A stretch of DNA of 64,000 bases from CAYVLA01 sp964549615 [NCBI: uncultured Thermococci archaeon]. GTDB lineage: Archaea > CAYQAE01 > CAYVLA01. The notes under the pieces are model-generated. The model did no database searches. It was not told the origin of the DNA and saw nothing but the letters and a program-made list of their open reading frames with translations. Positions 7,641 to 15,726 of the stretch are shown here, in pieces (the first letter of the stretch is position 1; each line of letters opens with the position of its first letter). The DNA is taken from positions 1 to 64,000 of the forward strand of contig CAZJVP010000099.1 in assembly GCA_964549615.1 (NCBI GenBank), written 5' to 3'. A program made the translations under genes and the position numbers.

Positions 7641-8642
7641 TCACCCTATGGACGTTACCATGGAGTCAAACTTGCCCCGAAGGGCCTCGGCAAGGCCCAT
7701 GACGGATTGTGGATCCCTGCAAAGTACGACTATGGAGCCGTTTCCCCCGGCGCCGGTCCACTTGGCCCCAAGGGCCCCGTTCTCGCGCACCGCCTCAAGG
7801 GCCGCGTAGAGGCGTGGGCTATCCAGCTCCTCCGGACAGAAGGGCCTCAAGCCCTTGTCGTAGCAGGCCTGGTTCTGGTTCATCAGCTCGCCGATCCTTT
7901 CCAGCCTGCATCTTCCCTCCATCTCGGCCCTCGCACGCCGAACCAGGTCCGGGATGTCCCGACCCAGGGTTCTCACTATGAGCGGGTCCTTCTTTACGAA
8001 GTAGTAGTGGTTAAGGGTGTTGAGTATGAGCTTGGTATCCCGGACGCCTCCCACGTCCACGATTACGAGGGGAAGCCTGCGCTTGAGCAGGACCCTTTCA
8101 TACCTGAACCCTCGCTGGAAGTCTATGTAGAGCGGCTGCTCGTGGGCTGCCGCAGTTTGATCCATCATGCCACATCCTATTCCAAGGAGCCCGTTCTCGG
8201 CCCTGTAGGATATGCGCACGATGTCGTCTGCCGAAAGCCCCAGGGAGTAGAGCTCGTCGAAAGCCTTGGCCGTGGAGACGCACAGGGCGGCGGAGGAGGA
8301 AAGCCCCTTCTTCATGGGGACGTCGGAGCTTATCTTCAGGTCCGTTCCGCCCAGCTTGAGCCCCCTTTCAAGCATCGCCGCCACGACCGCGTTGACGTAC
8401 TTTAGCGAGCTCTCCCTGATGGGAAGCTCGAGGGCCCTTCGCAGTTCGAAGCTTGCATGGTCATCGGCATTGCTGACCGAATTTGAGATCGCGATGCGAA
8501 TCTCGCCCGACCCCGTTCTCCAAGCCTGCGTCACGATCCTCCTGTCGATGGAGGATGCCAGCACCTGGCGCCGCGCCCAGTCGCAGTGATCCCCCAGCAG
8601 GCATACCCTGCCGAACCCGACCCCTGTAGCGGAATCAGGCAA
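7641..8642 (-). CDS. GHMP sugar kinase, galactokinase-like
   Basis: A kinase of 333 residues. Motif 1 is GRVCLLGDHCDW (galactokinases have G-E-H-T-D), the phosphate-binding loop is PMKKGLSSSAALCV near residue 105, GIGCGMMDQTAAAH near 160 corresponds to the galactokinase GxxCGxMDQ block, and motif 3 is KWTGAGGNGS. It should phosphorylate a hexose or uronic acid at C1. The substrate cannot be read from sequence; the altered D-H-C-D-W signature means it is probably not standard galactose. It starts with TTG 8642 and overlaps the end of the upstream epimerase gene by 8 bases, so the two are translationally coupled. Confidence 0.75.
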   Translation of the reverse strand: MPDSATGVGFGRVCLLGDHCDWARRQVLASSIDRRIVTQAWRTGSGEIRIAISNSVSNADDHASFELRRALELPIRESSLKYVNAVVAAMLERGLKLGGTDLKISSDVPMKKGLSSSAALCVSTAKAFDELYSLGLSADDIVRISYRAENGLLGIGCGMMDQTAAAHEQPLYIDFQRGFRYERVLLKRRLPLVIVDVGGVRDTKLILNTLNHYYFVKKDPLIVRTLGRDIPDLVRRARAEMEGRCRLERIGELMNQNQACYDKGLRPFCPEELDSPRLYAALEAVRENGALGAKWTGAGGNGSIVVLCRDPQSVMGLAEALRGKFDSMVTSIG

Positions 8643-9774
8643 CCTTGCGCCCCCTGGACACCAAGCCTCGGCTTGCCAGCTCCTCTGAGGCTTGGTTGAA
8701 TCGATCCGCTGACTTCTGGGTCATCGCCCATTCGAGGAACTCTTTCATCCCTTCCCTGAACCCAACGCTGGGCCGGTACCCATGCCGCTCGATCTTGGCG
8801 ATGTCGGCGTAGCAGTGCCTTATGTCGCCGGAGCGGTACTGCCCAGGGACGTACGGCTCCATGTCGGCAGCACAGATCTCGATCACGGCCTGGGCGACGC
8901 GCATCACCGAGGTCGGGACCCCTGTGCCCACGTTGAAGCAGTCACCCCCCATCGCCCTCTTCCTCATTGCCAGCACGTTGGCCTGAACGACGTCCCTCAC
9001 GTTGACGAAGTCGCGCGTCTGTTCCCCGTCCTCATATACGACGGGTGGCTGGCCGGCCCTCACCCTCGAGTGGAAGATGGCCGCGACGCCCGTGTACGGA
9101 TTGGTCAGCGACTGTCCGGGCCCGTAAACGCAGAAGTACCTCAAGACCGTTGTGGAAATGCCGTACGCCCTGCCGATCTGAAGGGACATCTCCTCCTGGT
9201 CCCGCTTGGTGGTCGCGTAGATCGACGTCGGGCGGAGCGGTTTCTCCTCGTTCGTTGGCACGGCCGAGACGGCACCCAGCCCGCAAACCGGGCATAGGGG
9301 CTCCCACACGCCCTTCCGGAGAAGATCCTCGGATCTCAATCCGGGGTAGACAACCCCGCAGCGCTCGCATTCGTAGGCGCCCTCGCCGTAGACGGTATTG
9401 GAGGACGCGACTATCAGTTTGTCCACATCGTGCTCCTTGTTCGCCAAGTGGTCGAGCAAATTGGCAGTTCCCAGCGTGTTCACATGCACGTATCTGGAGA
9501 TCTGGTACATGCTCTGGCCTATCCCGACCGCTGCGGCCTCGTGAAAAACGACCCGGACGTCCTCAAGCGCGCGCTCCCAAGCGCTAGGATCCCTCACGTC
9601 CCCCTGGACGAACTCGACGCCGCATGGGGGCTCCCTCTGGGCGCCGGAATGAACCTGGGAATCGAGATTATCCATGACGCGCACGGGGTATCCGATACCC
9701 ACGAGCCTCCTTGACAGATGGGAGCCTATGAATCCCATGCCCCCGGTGACGAGAACCAGCCCTTTTTCCTTCAT
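8635..9774 (-). CDS. NAD-dependent nucleotide-sugar epimerase with zinc-type CxxC insert
   Basis: An extended SDR of 379 residues. The Rossmann glycine motif is GGMGFIGSHL and the catalytic YxxxK is SIYATTKRD near residue 190. Between the catalytic SSNTVYG strand and YxxxK sits an insert of about 45 residues with two CxxC pairs (CERC and CPVC), suggesting a structural zinc. From memory the same insert is found in dTDP-L-rhamnose 4-epimerase-like proteins of the WbiB type. It probably epimerises or dehydrates a UDP- or dTDP-sugar for the surface glycan. It is the first gene of a pair with the galactokinase-like gene. Confidence 0.8.
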   Translation of the reverse strand: MKEKGLVLVTGGMGFIGSHLSRRLVGIGYPVRVMDNLDSQVHSGAQREPPCGVEFVQGDVRDPSAWERALEDVRVVFHEAAAVGIGQSMYQISRYVHVNTLGTANLLDHLANKEHDVDKLIVASSNTVYGEGAYECERCGVVYPGLRSEDLLRKGVWEPLCPVCGLGAVSAVPTNEEKPLRPTSIYATTKRDQEEMSLQIGRAYGISTTVLRYFCVYGPGQSLTNPYTGVAAIFHSRVRAGQPPVVYEDGEQTRDFVNVRDVVQANVLAMRKRAMGGDCFNVGTGVPTSVMRVAQAVIEICAADMEPYVPGQYRSGDIRHCYADIAKIERHGYRPSVGFREGMKEFLEWAMTQKSADRFNQASEELASRGLVSRGRKVA

Positions 9775-9883
9775 TTGGACTGCAATGAGGGTCCGTGCTG
9801 AAAAATCGCTGTCCGCCGAGGAGCGCAGCAGCGCGGACTTCGAATAGCAACCCTAGCCTGAGGCGACGGGGCGTCGGCCGTTC

Positions 9884-10783
9884 CTAGGTCCTAGGACGCG
9901 TGAGCCTGTAGGCCCGACCTACGCCGGGTTGACCTGAACCGAAGAGCTGCAATGCGAACCATGTCCATGCCATGACCATGAATGGAAGGGAGGGGAAGGT
10001 GATTGACCGATCGTGATGGAAAGTATAGTGGAAGTCCGTGGCGGAAATCGCCTCGGTGAGAAGTCCCCTGCCAAGCCTCGGCACCGGTTGGACCAGGATG
10101 ACTAGGGAGAGAGCTACGAAGGATGTCCGCCAGAGATCGCCTCTTTGGGCCAGGAGCCCAAGAAACGAACCCAGCCCGATGACGAACGCGAAGGTCAGGT
10201 AGGGCTCTAATGAAAGGGCTAGGTCCCTCGGTATCGACCCCATGTACACCGGGCCGTGTGCGATGCTTTCGCCCCTCCAGTACCCGGACCCGGACAGCGT
10301 CTTGTAACCCGCCAAGGCCAGAAGGCTGAACACGATCGCCGCTGGGAGGAGCATGCAGATCAGGGAAGCGATCGCGCGACGATCTCTCACGCGGCGCGTA
10401 ACGATCATCATGCTGCACGCTGCGGAAGATGCCAACAACGCATAGATGAACAACCTTTCGACGTAGCTTTCAACGAAGAGGGCAGCCGGCACGTTCAAAA
10501 GTCGTCCCACCGGCCTGACCACGGCAACCCATAACCGGATGGCGTGGTTGGCCACCATCAACGCACAAGAGCACCCAACCAAGCCATAGCCAATGAGGCC
10601 GAACCGACCCCGGGGACCGCTGGATCTCCACAGCTCGAAAAGGCAGAAACTCTGGATCCCGATGAGGAGAGTCCAGACGGAAAGGTGGACGAGCGCTTGG
10701 GTAGGCGGATAGTCGATCATGTTGACGGTTGCAAATCCGAGCACGCCCAAGAGGTCATCAGCGTAGCAGTCGGCGATCGCCAC
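9884..10783 (-). CDS. multi-spanning membrane protein of unknown function
   Basis: A protein of about 299 residues with roughly six or seven hydrophobic segments (for example LVHLSVWTLLIGIQSFCLF, LIGYGLVGCSCALMVANHA, LICMLLPAAIVFSLLALAG). Two histidine-rich turns (ATDFHYTFHHDRS) lie near residue 260. No catalytic signature of a known glycosyltransferase, flippase or sortase was found. GTG 10783 is the first usable start, yet the frame upstream continues to encode hydrophobic residues (FSTLTLALILLGV), so the N-terminus is probably longer and begins with an unusual codon. It lies between the epimerase and a GalU copy, on the same strand as both. Confidence 0.55.
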   Translation of the reverse strand: MAIADCYADDLLGVLGFATVNMIDYPPTQALVHLSVWTLLIGIQSFCLFELWRSSGPRGRFGLIGYGLVGCSCALMVANHAIRLWVAVVRPVGRLLNVPAALFVESYVERLFIYALLASSAACSMMIVTRRVRDRRAIASLICMLLPAAIVFSLLALAGYKTLSGSGYWRGESIAHGPVYMGSIPRDLALSLEPYLTFAFVIGLGSFLGLLAQRGDLWRTSFVALSLVILVQPVPRLGRGLLTEAISATDFHYTFHHDRSITFPSLPFMVMAWTWFALQLFGSGQPGVGRAYRLTRPRT

Positions 10784-10848
10784 CCCCAGCAGGATGAGCG
10801 CAAGCGTTAGCGTGGAGAATGCGGGCCGAGCTGCCGGCGGAGAGCGCT

Positions 10849-11739
10849 CTACTTCGATGACCGCATCATCTTCCGGATGTCTTCCTTCAACTTGGGGCCT
10901 AATTCCGGATCCCTCAAGCAGAGGTCGATGAAGGCAAGCGCGTACGAGTACGGCGTCCCGATGTCGTGAACGATGTTGCCCTCGTCAAGAACAAGGCCAT
11001 AGACCTCCTTTCCCTCACTCAAAAGAACGCCTATCGCGTCCGTAAGTTGCCTTTCCCCGCCCACCCCGATGGGGGTCTTCTTGATTGCATCCAAGATGCT
11101 TGCGTCAAACACGTACCTACCGGCGAGCGCAAGGTTGCTGGGGGCCTTCTCCACGGGTGGCTTCTCCACAACTCCGGTTATCCTCACCAACTCGCCGGAG
11201 TCCTCAACCTTTGCGACCCCGTAGCGAATCGAATCCTCCGGGCTTATCTTCTTCAAAGCGACGACCGCTGCGCAATTTTTTGACTCGTAGATGCTCATCA
11301 GGGATGAAAGGAAGTGTCCGCTGCGCCGGTTGACCACGATGTTGTCGCCCAAACAGACGACGAACGGCTTGCCGTCGACGAAAACCTCGGCGAGCGAGAC
11401 CGCATCGGCAATGCCGGTTGGGCAGCTCTGCCTCGTGAAAAGAAGCTGTATGCCCTGTCTTGCAAACAGCTTGATTCCAGCGGACTGCGCGCTGATCCCG
11501 CGCTTCGCCAGCTGGTCCCACAGAATCTGGTCGTAGTCGAAGTGGTCCTCGATGCTCCTTTTCCTTGCCCCCGTCACTATGAGGATCTCTTTCAGGCCCG
11601 CCTCGACGGCTTCCTCGACCACGTACTGTATCACAGGCTTGCGGCCAATCGGCAGCATCTCCTTCGGCTGGGATTTGGTCGCGGGCAAGAGCCTCATCCC
11701 GAAGCCCGCTGCCGGTATGACGCACTTCCTGATCCTCAT
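10849..11739 (-). CDS. GalU-like nucleotidyltransferase (copy 2)
   Basis: A 296-residue paralog of the protein at 6663-7562, sharing KPVIQYVVEEAV, GARKRSIEDHFD and GGERQLTDAI. In the nucleotide signature the usual G-x-G-T-R reads GFGMRLLPATKSQPKEM, with Met instead of Thr. The fold and role as a sugar-1-phosphate nucleotidyltransferase are clear; the base and sugar used are not, and the two copies may serve different sugars. ATG 11739 is placed 28 nt from a TATA element, so the longer frame to 11778 is rejected. Confidence 0.8.
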   Translation of the reverse strand: MRIRKCVIPAAGFGMRLLPATKSQPKEMLPIGRKPVIQYVVEEAVEAGLKEILIVTGARKRSIEDHFDYDQILWDQLAKRGISAQSAGIKLFARQGIQLLFTRQSCPTGIADAVSLAEVFVDGKPFVVCLGDNIVVNRRSGHFLSSLMSIYESKNCAAVVALKKISPEDSIRYGVAKVEDSGELVRITGVVEKPPVEKAPSNLALAGRYVFDASILDAIKKTPIGVGGERQLTDAIGVLLSEGKEVYGLVLDEGNIVHDIGTPYSYALAFIDLCLRDPELGPKLKEDIRKMMRSSK

Positions 11740-11762
11740 TGACCCAGCCTGTGGTGGACCCG

Positions 11763-11772
11763 CCTTTAAGCT
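11763..11772 (-). promoter_or_regulatory. TATA box of galU-like copy 2
   Basis: AGCTTAAAGG on the minus strand is centred 28 nt from ATG 11739, predicting a leaderless transcript. Confidence 0.6.
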
Positions 11773-11948
11773 GAACATGCCCAGGGTCTAAACATCAGGA
11801 AGAGGGAATGGAAAGGTTTCTATACCAAGTCAAATCGCCTGGGAATCCAGCATATCAGGGAACGGGTCTCTCTTGAACACCAAGGCGGGGCACTCTTCGC
11901 CCGAATGTAATATGAGGAGCAGGCCCTAGAGTGGAGATCTGATCCGGA

Positions 11949-13274
11949 TTGGCAGTATCGATCTTGGGACTCGGTTACGTAGGGATGACCCTTTCGTTGA
12001 AGCTCGCCGAGGCAGGCCAAGACGTCTTCGGCGTTGACTGCAACGAGAGCATCGTCCGGACCCTAATGCAAGGGAGGGTGCATCTTTCCGAGCCGGGCCT
12101 GCAGGAGCTCCTCGGGAAGCACCTCGGCAAGAGATTCTTCCCGTCAACCCGTCTCCCGCCGCACCATCATGGCTCAAGTTACGTGATCTGCGTGAACACC
12201 CCCGTTGATTCGGTGGGGAGGATCGACCTCTCGCCCCTGACGGCCGCGGCCTCTGACGTTGGGCGGTCGCTTCGTGAGGGCGACCTCGTTGCAGTCAGGT
12301 CCACGGTTCCCCCCGGGACAACGAGGAGGATGGTGGTACCGACGCTTGAATCCTGCTCGGGGCTTCAGGCAGGGCGGGACTTTGGCGTCTGCGTTGCACC
12401 GGAGCGGACGGTCGAGGGGAAAGCTTTAGCTGAGCTCGGGCGACTGCCTCAGATCATAGGGGGATTCGACGCCTCTTCCGCTGAGGCTGGCCAGGCACTT
12501 TTCCGGTCCGTCACGCCCGATACAAGGGTGGTGTCAAGCATGGAGGCCGCGGAGATGGTCAAGCTGCTGGACAACTGCTACAGGTATGCCGTCTTCGCCA
12601 TAGGCAACGAGTTCGGCCTGGCCTGCGAGGCCCTTGGCCTTGACGCGGCAGAGGTGATTGAAGCGGCAAACTGGCACTATCCGCGCAATGACATAAAGAT
12701 GCCCGGCGCAGGCGTCGGAGGCGGATGTCTCCCTAAGGATGCCAGGATGATGATAGACGCCATGAAGCGCTCCGGGGTGTCGCCGACCCTCTTGCGAGCG
12801 GCGAGGAAGGTGAACGAGGGCATGCCGCGCCGCATATTCGAGATCGTCGACGGCTTCCATGCCGCCAACCGGATACCTAAGAATCGGTCCAAGATACTGA
12901 TCCTAGGCTTCGCATTCAAAGGGAAACCGCAAGTCAACGATACGAGGCACTCTCCGGGCGGTTACCTCTCGCGCCTCTTGCGCAAAAGCGGGTACAACGT
13001 TTGCGGCTACGACCCGGCCGTCAGCGAGGACCAGATCAGGTCCTTCGGGGCGGAGCCATGCGAAGTGCAGGAGGGATTTATGCAGGCCACGGCAGCTGTG
13101 GCCATGAACGACAATCCGACGTTCGCAGACCTTGACCTCGCAAAGCTGTCAAGGAGGATGTCAAGCCCATGCCTGATCGTCGATGGCTGGAGGATACTGG
13201 ACGATTCCCGGCTTGGGGCGCGCGAGGGCGTCATCTTTCGGAGGCTCGGCAACGGTAGAACTCGGGGTCCCTGA
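11949..13274 (+). CDS. UDP-sugar 6-dehydrogenase (UDP-Glc / UDP-ManNAc dehydrogenase family)
   Basis: A 441-residue NAD-dependent four-electron dehydrogenase that oxidises the C6 hydroxyl of a UDP-hexose to a uronate. The N-terminal Rossmann motif is ILGLGYVGM, the middle has the APERTVEGKAL block typical of the WecC/ManNAc branch, and the catalytic cysteine sits in GAGVGGGCLPKDA near residue 260. NDTRHSPGGYL and GYDPAV mark the C-terminal domain. The active-site loop is between the UDP-glucose type (GGSCFPKD) and the WecC type (GGHCI), so the substrate is left open. TTG 11949 is the start. The next gene, a GT4, begins 12 bases after its stop, so the pair is probably co-transcribed. Confidence 0.85.
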   Translation: MAVSILGLGYVGMTLSLKLAEAGQDVFGVDCNESIVRTLMQGRVHLSEPGLQELLGKHLGKRFFPSTRLPPHHHGSSYVICVNTPVDSVGRIDLSPLTAAASDVGRSLREGDLVAVRSTVPPGTTRRMVVPTLESCSGLQAGRDFGVCVAPERTVEGKALAELGRLPQIIGGFDASSAEAGQALFRSVTPDTRVVSSMEAAEMVKLLDNCYRYAVFAIGNEFGLACEALGLDAAEVIEAANWHYPRNDIKMPGAGVGGGCLPKDARMMIDAMKRSGVSPTLLRAARKVNEGMPRRIFEIVDGFHAANRIPKNRSKILILGFAFKGKPQVNDTRHSPGGYLSRLLRKSGYNVCGYDPAVSEDQIRSFGAEPCEVQEGFMQATAAVAMNDNPTFADLDLAKLSRRMSSPCLIVDGWRILDDSRLGAREGVIFRRLGNGRTRGP

Positions 13275-13285
13275 GGTAGTCGACC

Positions 13286-14455
13286 TTGAGGATAGGTTTT
13301 GTGTCGCCCTACTACTACCCCGCGATGATCGGCGGAATCGAGTGGTACCTGTATCACGTTTCGAGGCTTTTGGCCCGCAAGGGGCATGAGGTGGAGGTCT
13401 TCACAACCAACGCTGGCGCGACGCGCAAAGACCTTCCGGCAGAGGAAGATTCTGAGGGCGTCCGGATCCACAGGTTCAGGCCCGCGCTGGACGTCACCTA
13501 CCGCATCAAGCTCTGGCCCTCCCTGATCCCGCGGCTGAGGTCAAACGACCTCCAGGTCGTGCATGCTTTTGACTACGCGCAGTTCCACGACCTTGCAGTC
13601 GCCCTGGCCCGCGCCTCATCCGGGTGGCGTTCAGTGGTGACGGTATATGACGTGCACTCCCAGATCCCCAGGGCGCCGGCCAAGTCGGCGGCCCTACGGG
13701 TTTTCGATCACTACCTGGCAGGCGCGATCCTTCGCGCGTTTGACAAGGTTCTCGTCAGGACTCCGTATCAAGCGGAGTTCGCCAGGGGACTGGGGATAGG
13801 CGAGGAAAGGCTTGAGCTTGCGCCACCCGGCATCGACGATGAGAGCTTCGAAGAAGTTGAGGCGAAGAAGATCCAAGAGGTCAGGGCCAGGTACGCTTGC
13901 GACGGATCGCACATGATCCTCTACGTAGGCAGGATACACCCCATCAAGGGAATAGACGTTCTGATACGGGCGCTGGCGTGGCTCAAGGGAAGGGGACTTC
14001 GCGCCAGGCTGATCGTGGTCGGACCGGACCAATCCGGCTACACCCCGACCCTACAGCGCCTGGCCTCGACGCTGGACGTTGCAGGGATGGTGATCTTCAC
14101 TGGCTATCTGGAGGAGGATGAGAAGAGAAGGCTTCAGGCGGCCTCGGACGTCGCGGTTCTCCCCAGCAGCTTTGAAGGCTTCGGCCAAGCCTTGATACAG
14201 GCCATGGCACATGGGACCCCCGTGATCGGCACCAATGTGGGTGGGATACCCTGGGTGCTGGAGCAGGGAAACGCGGGTCTTCTCGTTCCCTACGGCGACC
14301 ATGTATCGCTGGCGAAGAGCATTGAGCGGATCGTGTCTGACGACGACCTGAGAAGGAGCCTTGTCCAGAGAGGCAGAGAGAGGGCCCGCCAGTTCTCCTA
14401 CCCGGCTCTCGTTGAGAACCTCGAAGCGATCTATCGACGACTCTGCGCGACGTGA
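13286..14455 (+). CDS. GT4 family glycosyltransferase
   Basis: A 389-residue retaining GT-B glycosyltransferase. The N-terminal domain begins MRIGFVSPYYYPAMIGGIE, and the C-terminal donor domain holds YVGRIHPIKGIDVLI and the donor loop EGFGQALIQAMAHGTPVI. In the usual E-x7-E motif the second Glu is Gln here. The donor sugar is unknown, but the upstream UDP-sugar dehydrogenase suggests a uronic acid. TTG 13286 follows the stop of the dehydrogenase by 11 bases. It acts at the cytosolic face on lipid-linked acceptors if the family pattern holds. Confidence 0.85.
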   Translation: MRIGFVSPYYYPAMIGGIEWYLYHVSRLLARKGHEVEVFTTNAGATRKDLPAEEDSEGVRIHRFRPALDVTYRIKLWPSLIPRLRSNDLQVVHAFDYAQFHDLAVALARASSGWRSVVTVYDVHSQIPRAPAKSAALRVFDHYLAGAILRAFDKVLVRTPYQAEFARGLGIGEERLELAPPGIDDESFEEVEAKKIQEVRARYACDGSHMILYVGRIHPIKGIDVLIRALAWLKGRGLRARLIVVGPDQSGYTPTLQRLASTLDVAGMVIFTGYLEEDEKRRLQAASDVAVLPSSFEGFGQALIQAMAHGTPVIGTNVGGIPWVLEQGNAGLLVPYGDHVSLAKSIERIVSDDDLRRSLVQRGRERARQFSYPALVENLEAIYRRLCAT

Positions 14456-14526
14456 CGGAACCCGGTTCCCTATATCCTGGACGGCAAAGGGAGATAGGAT
14501 GCCGAACGGACGGTTCCGCAAGCAGC

Positions 14527-15405
14527 CTACCGGATTTCCAGCCCGAGCATCTGCCGCGTCTCAACGGGGCAGGCAACATCCCGGCCAAGTTCCCCGGCCA
14601 ATTTCGCCGCCCTCCGGACCAGCTGGGGATTCGTGGCGAGGATTTTCTTCCCGTGGTCGAAGTAGATGTTGTCCTCAAGACCGACCCGGACGCCCGCGCC
14701 GATGGCTATCGCAACCGCCGTCATCGTCAGCTGGAACCGGCCCACGCCGCCGACCGACCAGATCGCGTTGTCCGGAAGACATCCAGACATATGAGAAAGG
14801 CTCGATATGTTCGCCCGGGCCGACCCCAGAGAGCCCAGTATCAGGTTGAAGTAAGGCCTGTCATCGTTCGAGAGGATGCCCTTTCTCATTAGGTAGACGC
14901 CGTAGTTTATCATGCCCGCCTCGAAAACCTCCAGCTCGGGCTTGATCCCCCTCTGTCTCATCAGGCTGGCCAGATGGACCACGGTCTCAGGCGGGTTTGC
15001 GCTGATGGTGTCAGGGAAGTTGAAGGATCCGAGGGTGAGGCTTGCCATGTCAGGCCGCTCCTCCCCCTGCAGGGAAAGGACCTCTGACCGCAGCTCAGGC
15101 TTGTTGTGCACCCTGCCGCTCGTGCTGGCGCAGATCACCAGATGCGGGTCCTTATCCCTGATCCTTCCTATGATTTCGGCGTAGATTTCCTTGCGGTAGG
15201 TCGGCTTTCCGTCCTCGTCCCTGGCATGGACGTGAACGATCGATGCGCCTTCCCGCGCGCAGGCCAGCGCATCATCGGCTATCTCCTGCGGCGTAATCGG
15301 CACGTTAGGGTTGTCGGATTTCGTCGGGACGACCCCGGTGAGCGCGACGTTGATGATGAGCTTCGGGAAGGGCCTGATCGGGTGGTCTTGAAGCCGGTCC
15401 TCCAT
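14527..15405 (-). CDS. BKACE family beta-keto acid cleavage enzyme (DUF849)
   Basis: A 292-residue TIM-barrel enzyme. The early strand KLIINVALTGVVPTK and the zinc-binding IVHVHARDEDGKPTY are the BKACE signature; EVFEAGMINYGVY and VGLEDNIYFDHGK follow. Family members condense a beta-keto acid with acetyl-CoA to give acetoacetate and a CoA thioester (the lysine fermentation enzyme Kce is the known case). The substrate here is unknown. It stands alone between glycan genes, and its promoter drives a leaderless ATG at 15405. It may be unrelated to glycan synthesis, or may serve the degradation of a keto-sugar acid. Confidence 0.85.
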   Translation of the reverse strand: MEDRLQDHPIRPFPKLIINVALTGVVPTKSDNPNVPITPQEIADDALACAREGASIVHVHARDEDGKPTYRKEIYAEIIGRIRDKDPHLVICASTSGRVHNKPELRSEVLSLQGEERPDMASLTLGSFNFPDTISANPPETVVHLASLMRQRGIKPELEVFEAGMINYGVYLMRKGILSNDDRPYFNLILGSLGSARANISSLSHMSGCLPDNAIWSVGGVGRFQLTMTAVAIAIGAGVRVGLEDNIYFDHGKKILATNPQLVRRAAKLAGELGRDVACPVETRQMLGLEIR

Positions 15406-15427
15406 ACCGTCTAGTTCGCGCCGAGGC

Positions 15428-15436
15428 GCTAAATAG
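15428..15436 (-). promoter_or_regulatory. TATA box of the BKACE gene
   Basis: CTATTTAGC on the minus strand is centred 27 nt from ATG 15405. Confidence 0.5.
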
Positions 15437-15726
15437 TCGGGAATGCGAACGAATCGGAGGATTCCAATCTCGACGCCCCCAAGCCGATCGCGGGTCCTCG
15501 GGAATGATTCCTGCCGCAGTAGGACCCACGGACGGTCAGGGCCGCCGGGCTTCCCTCGCCAGAATTGCCTGGCCCCAAAGGCATGGACAAGCGATCAGCT
15601 GGCCGCTTCACAACCTACCGCTTAAGCGAAGATCAGGTTACGCGTGGGTTTCTAGGGCTCGGCGCACCCGGGAAGCAGTTGACGGCAGGAGGCTTGACCT
15701 AAGTGGTGGGGGGATGCGGAGCGCAA
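15437..15726 (+). other. gene-free stretch
   Basis: No coding frame with family-like content was found. A perfect 10-bp palindrome, CGCTTAAGCG, lies at 15619-15628, with no gene at a suitable distance. Confidence 0.4.

Noticed and set aside
9884-10783. Unknown membrane protein as an archaeosortase
   Set aside because: No clear Cys-Arg-His catalytic triad in the typical helices, and no sorting-signal protein is apparent in the window.
15619-15628. Perfect palindrome CGCTTAAGCG as a promoter or operator
   Set aside because: No gene start lies at TATA distance on either strand. Chance occurrence is likely.
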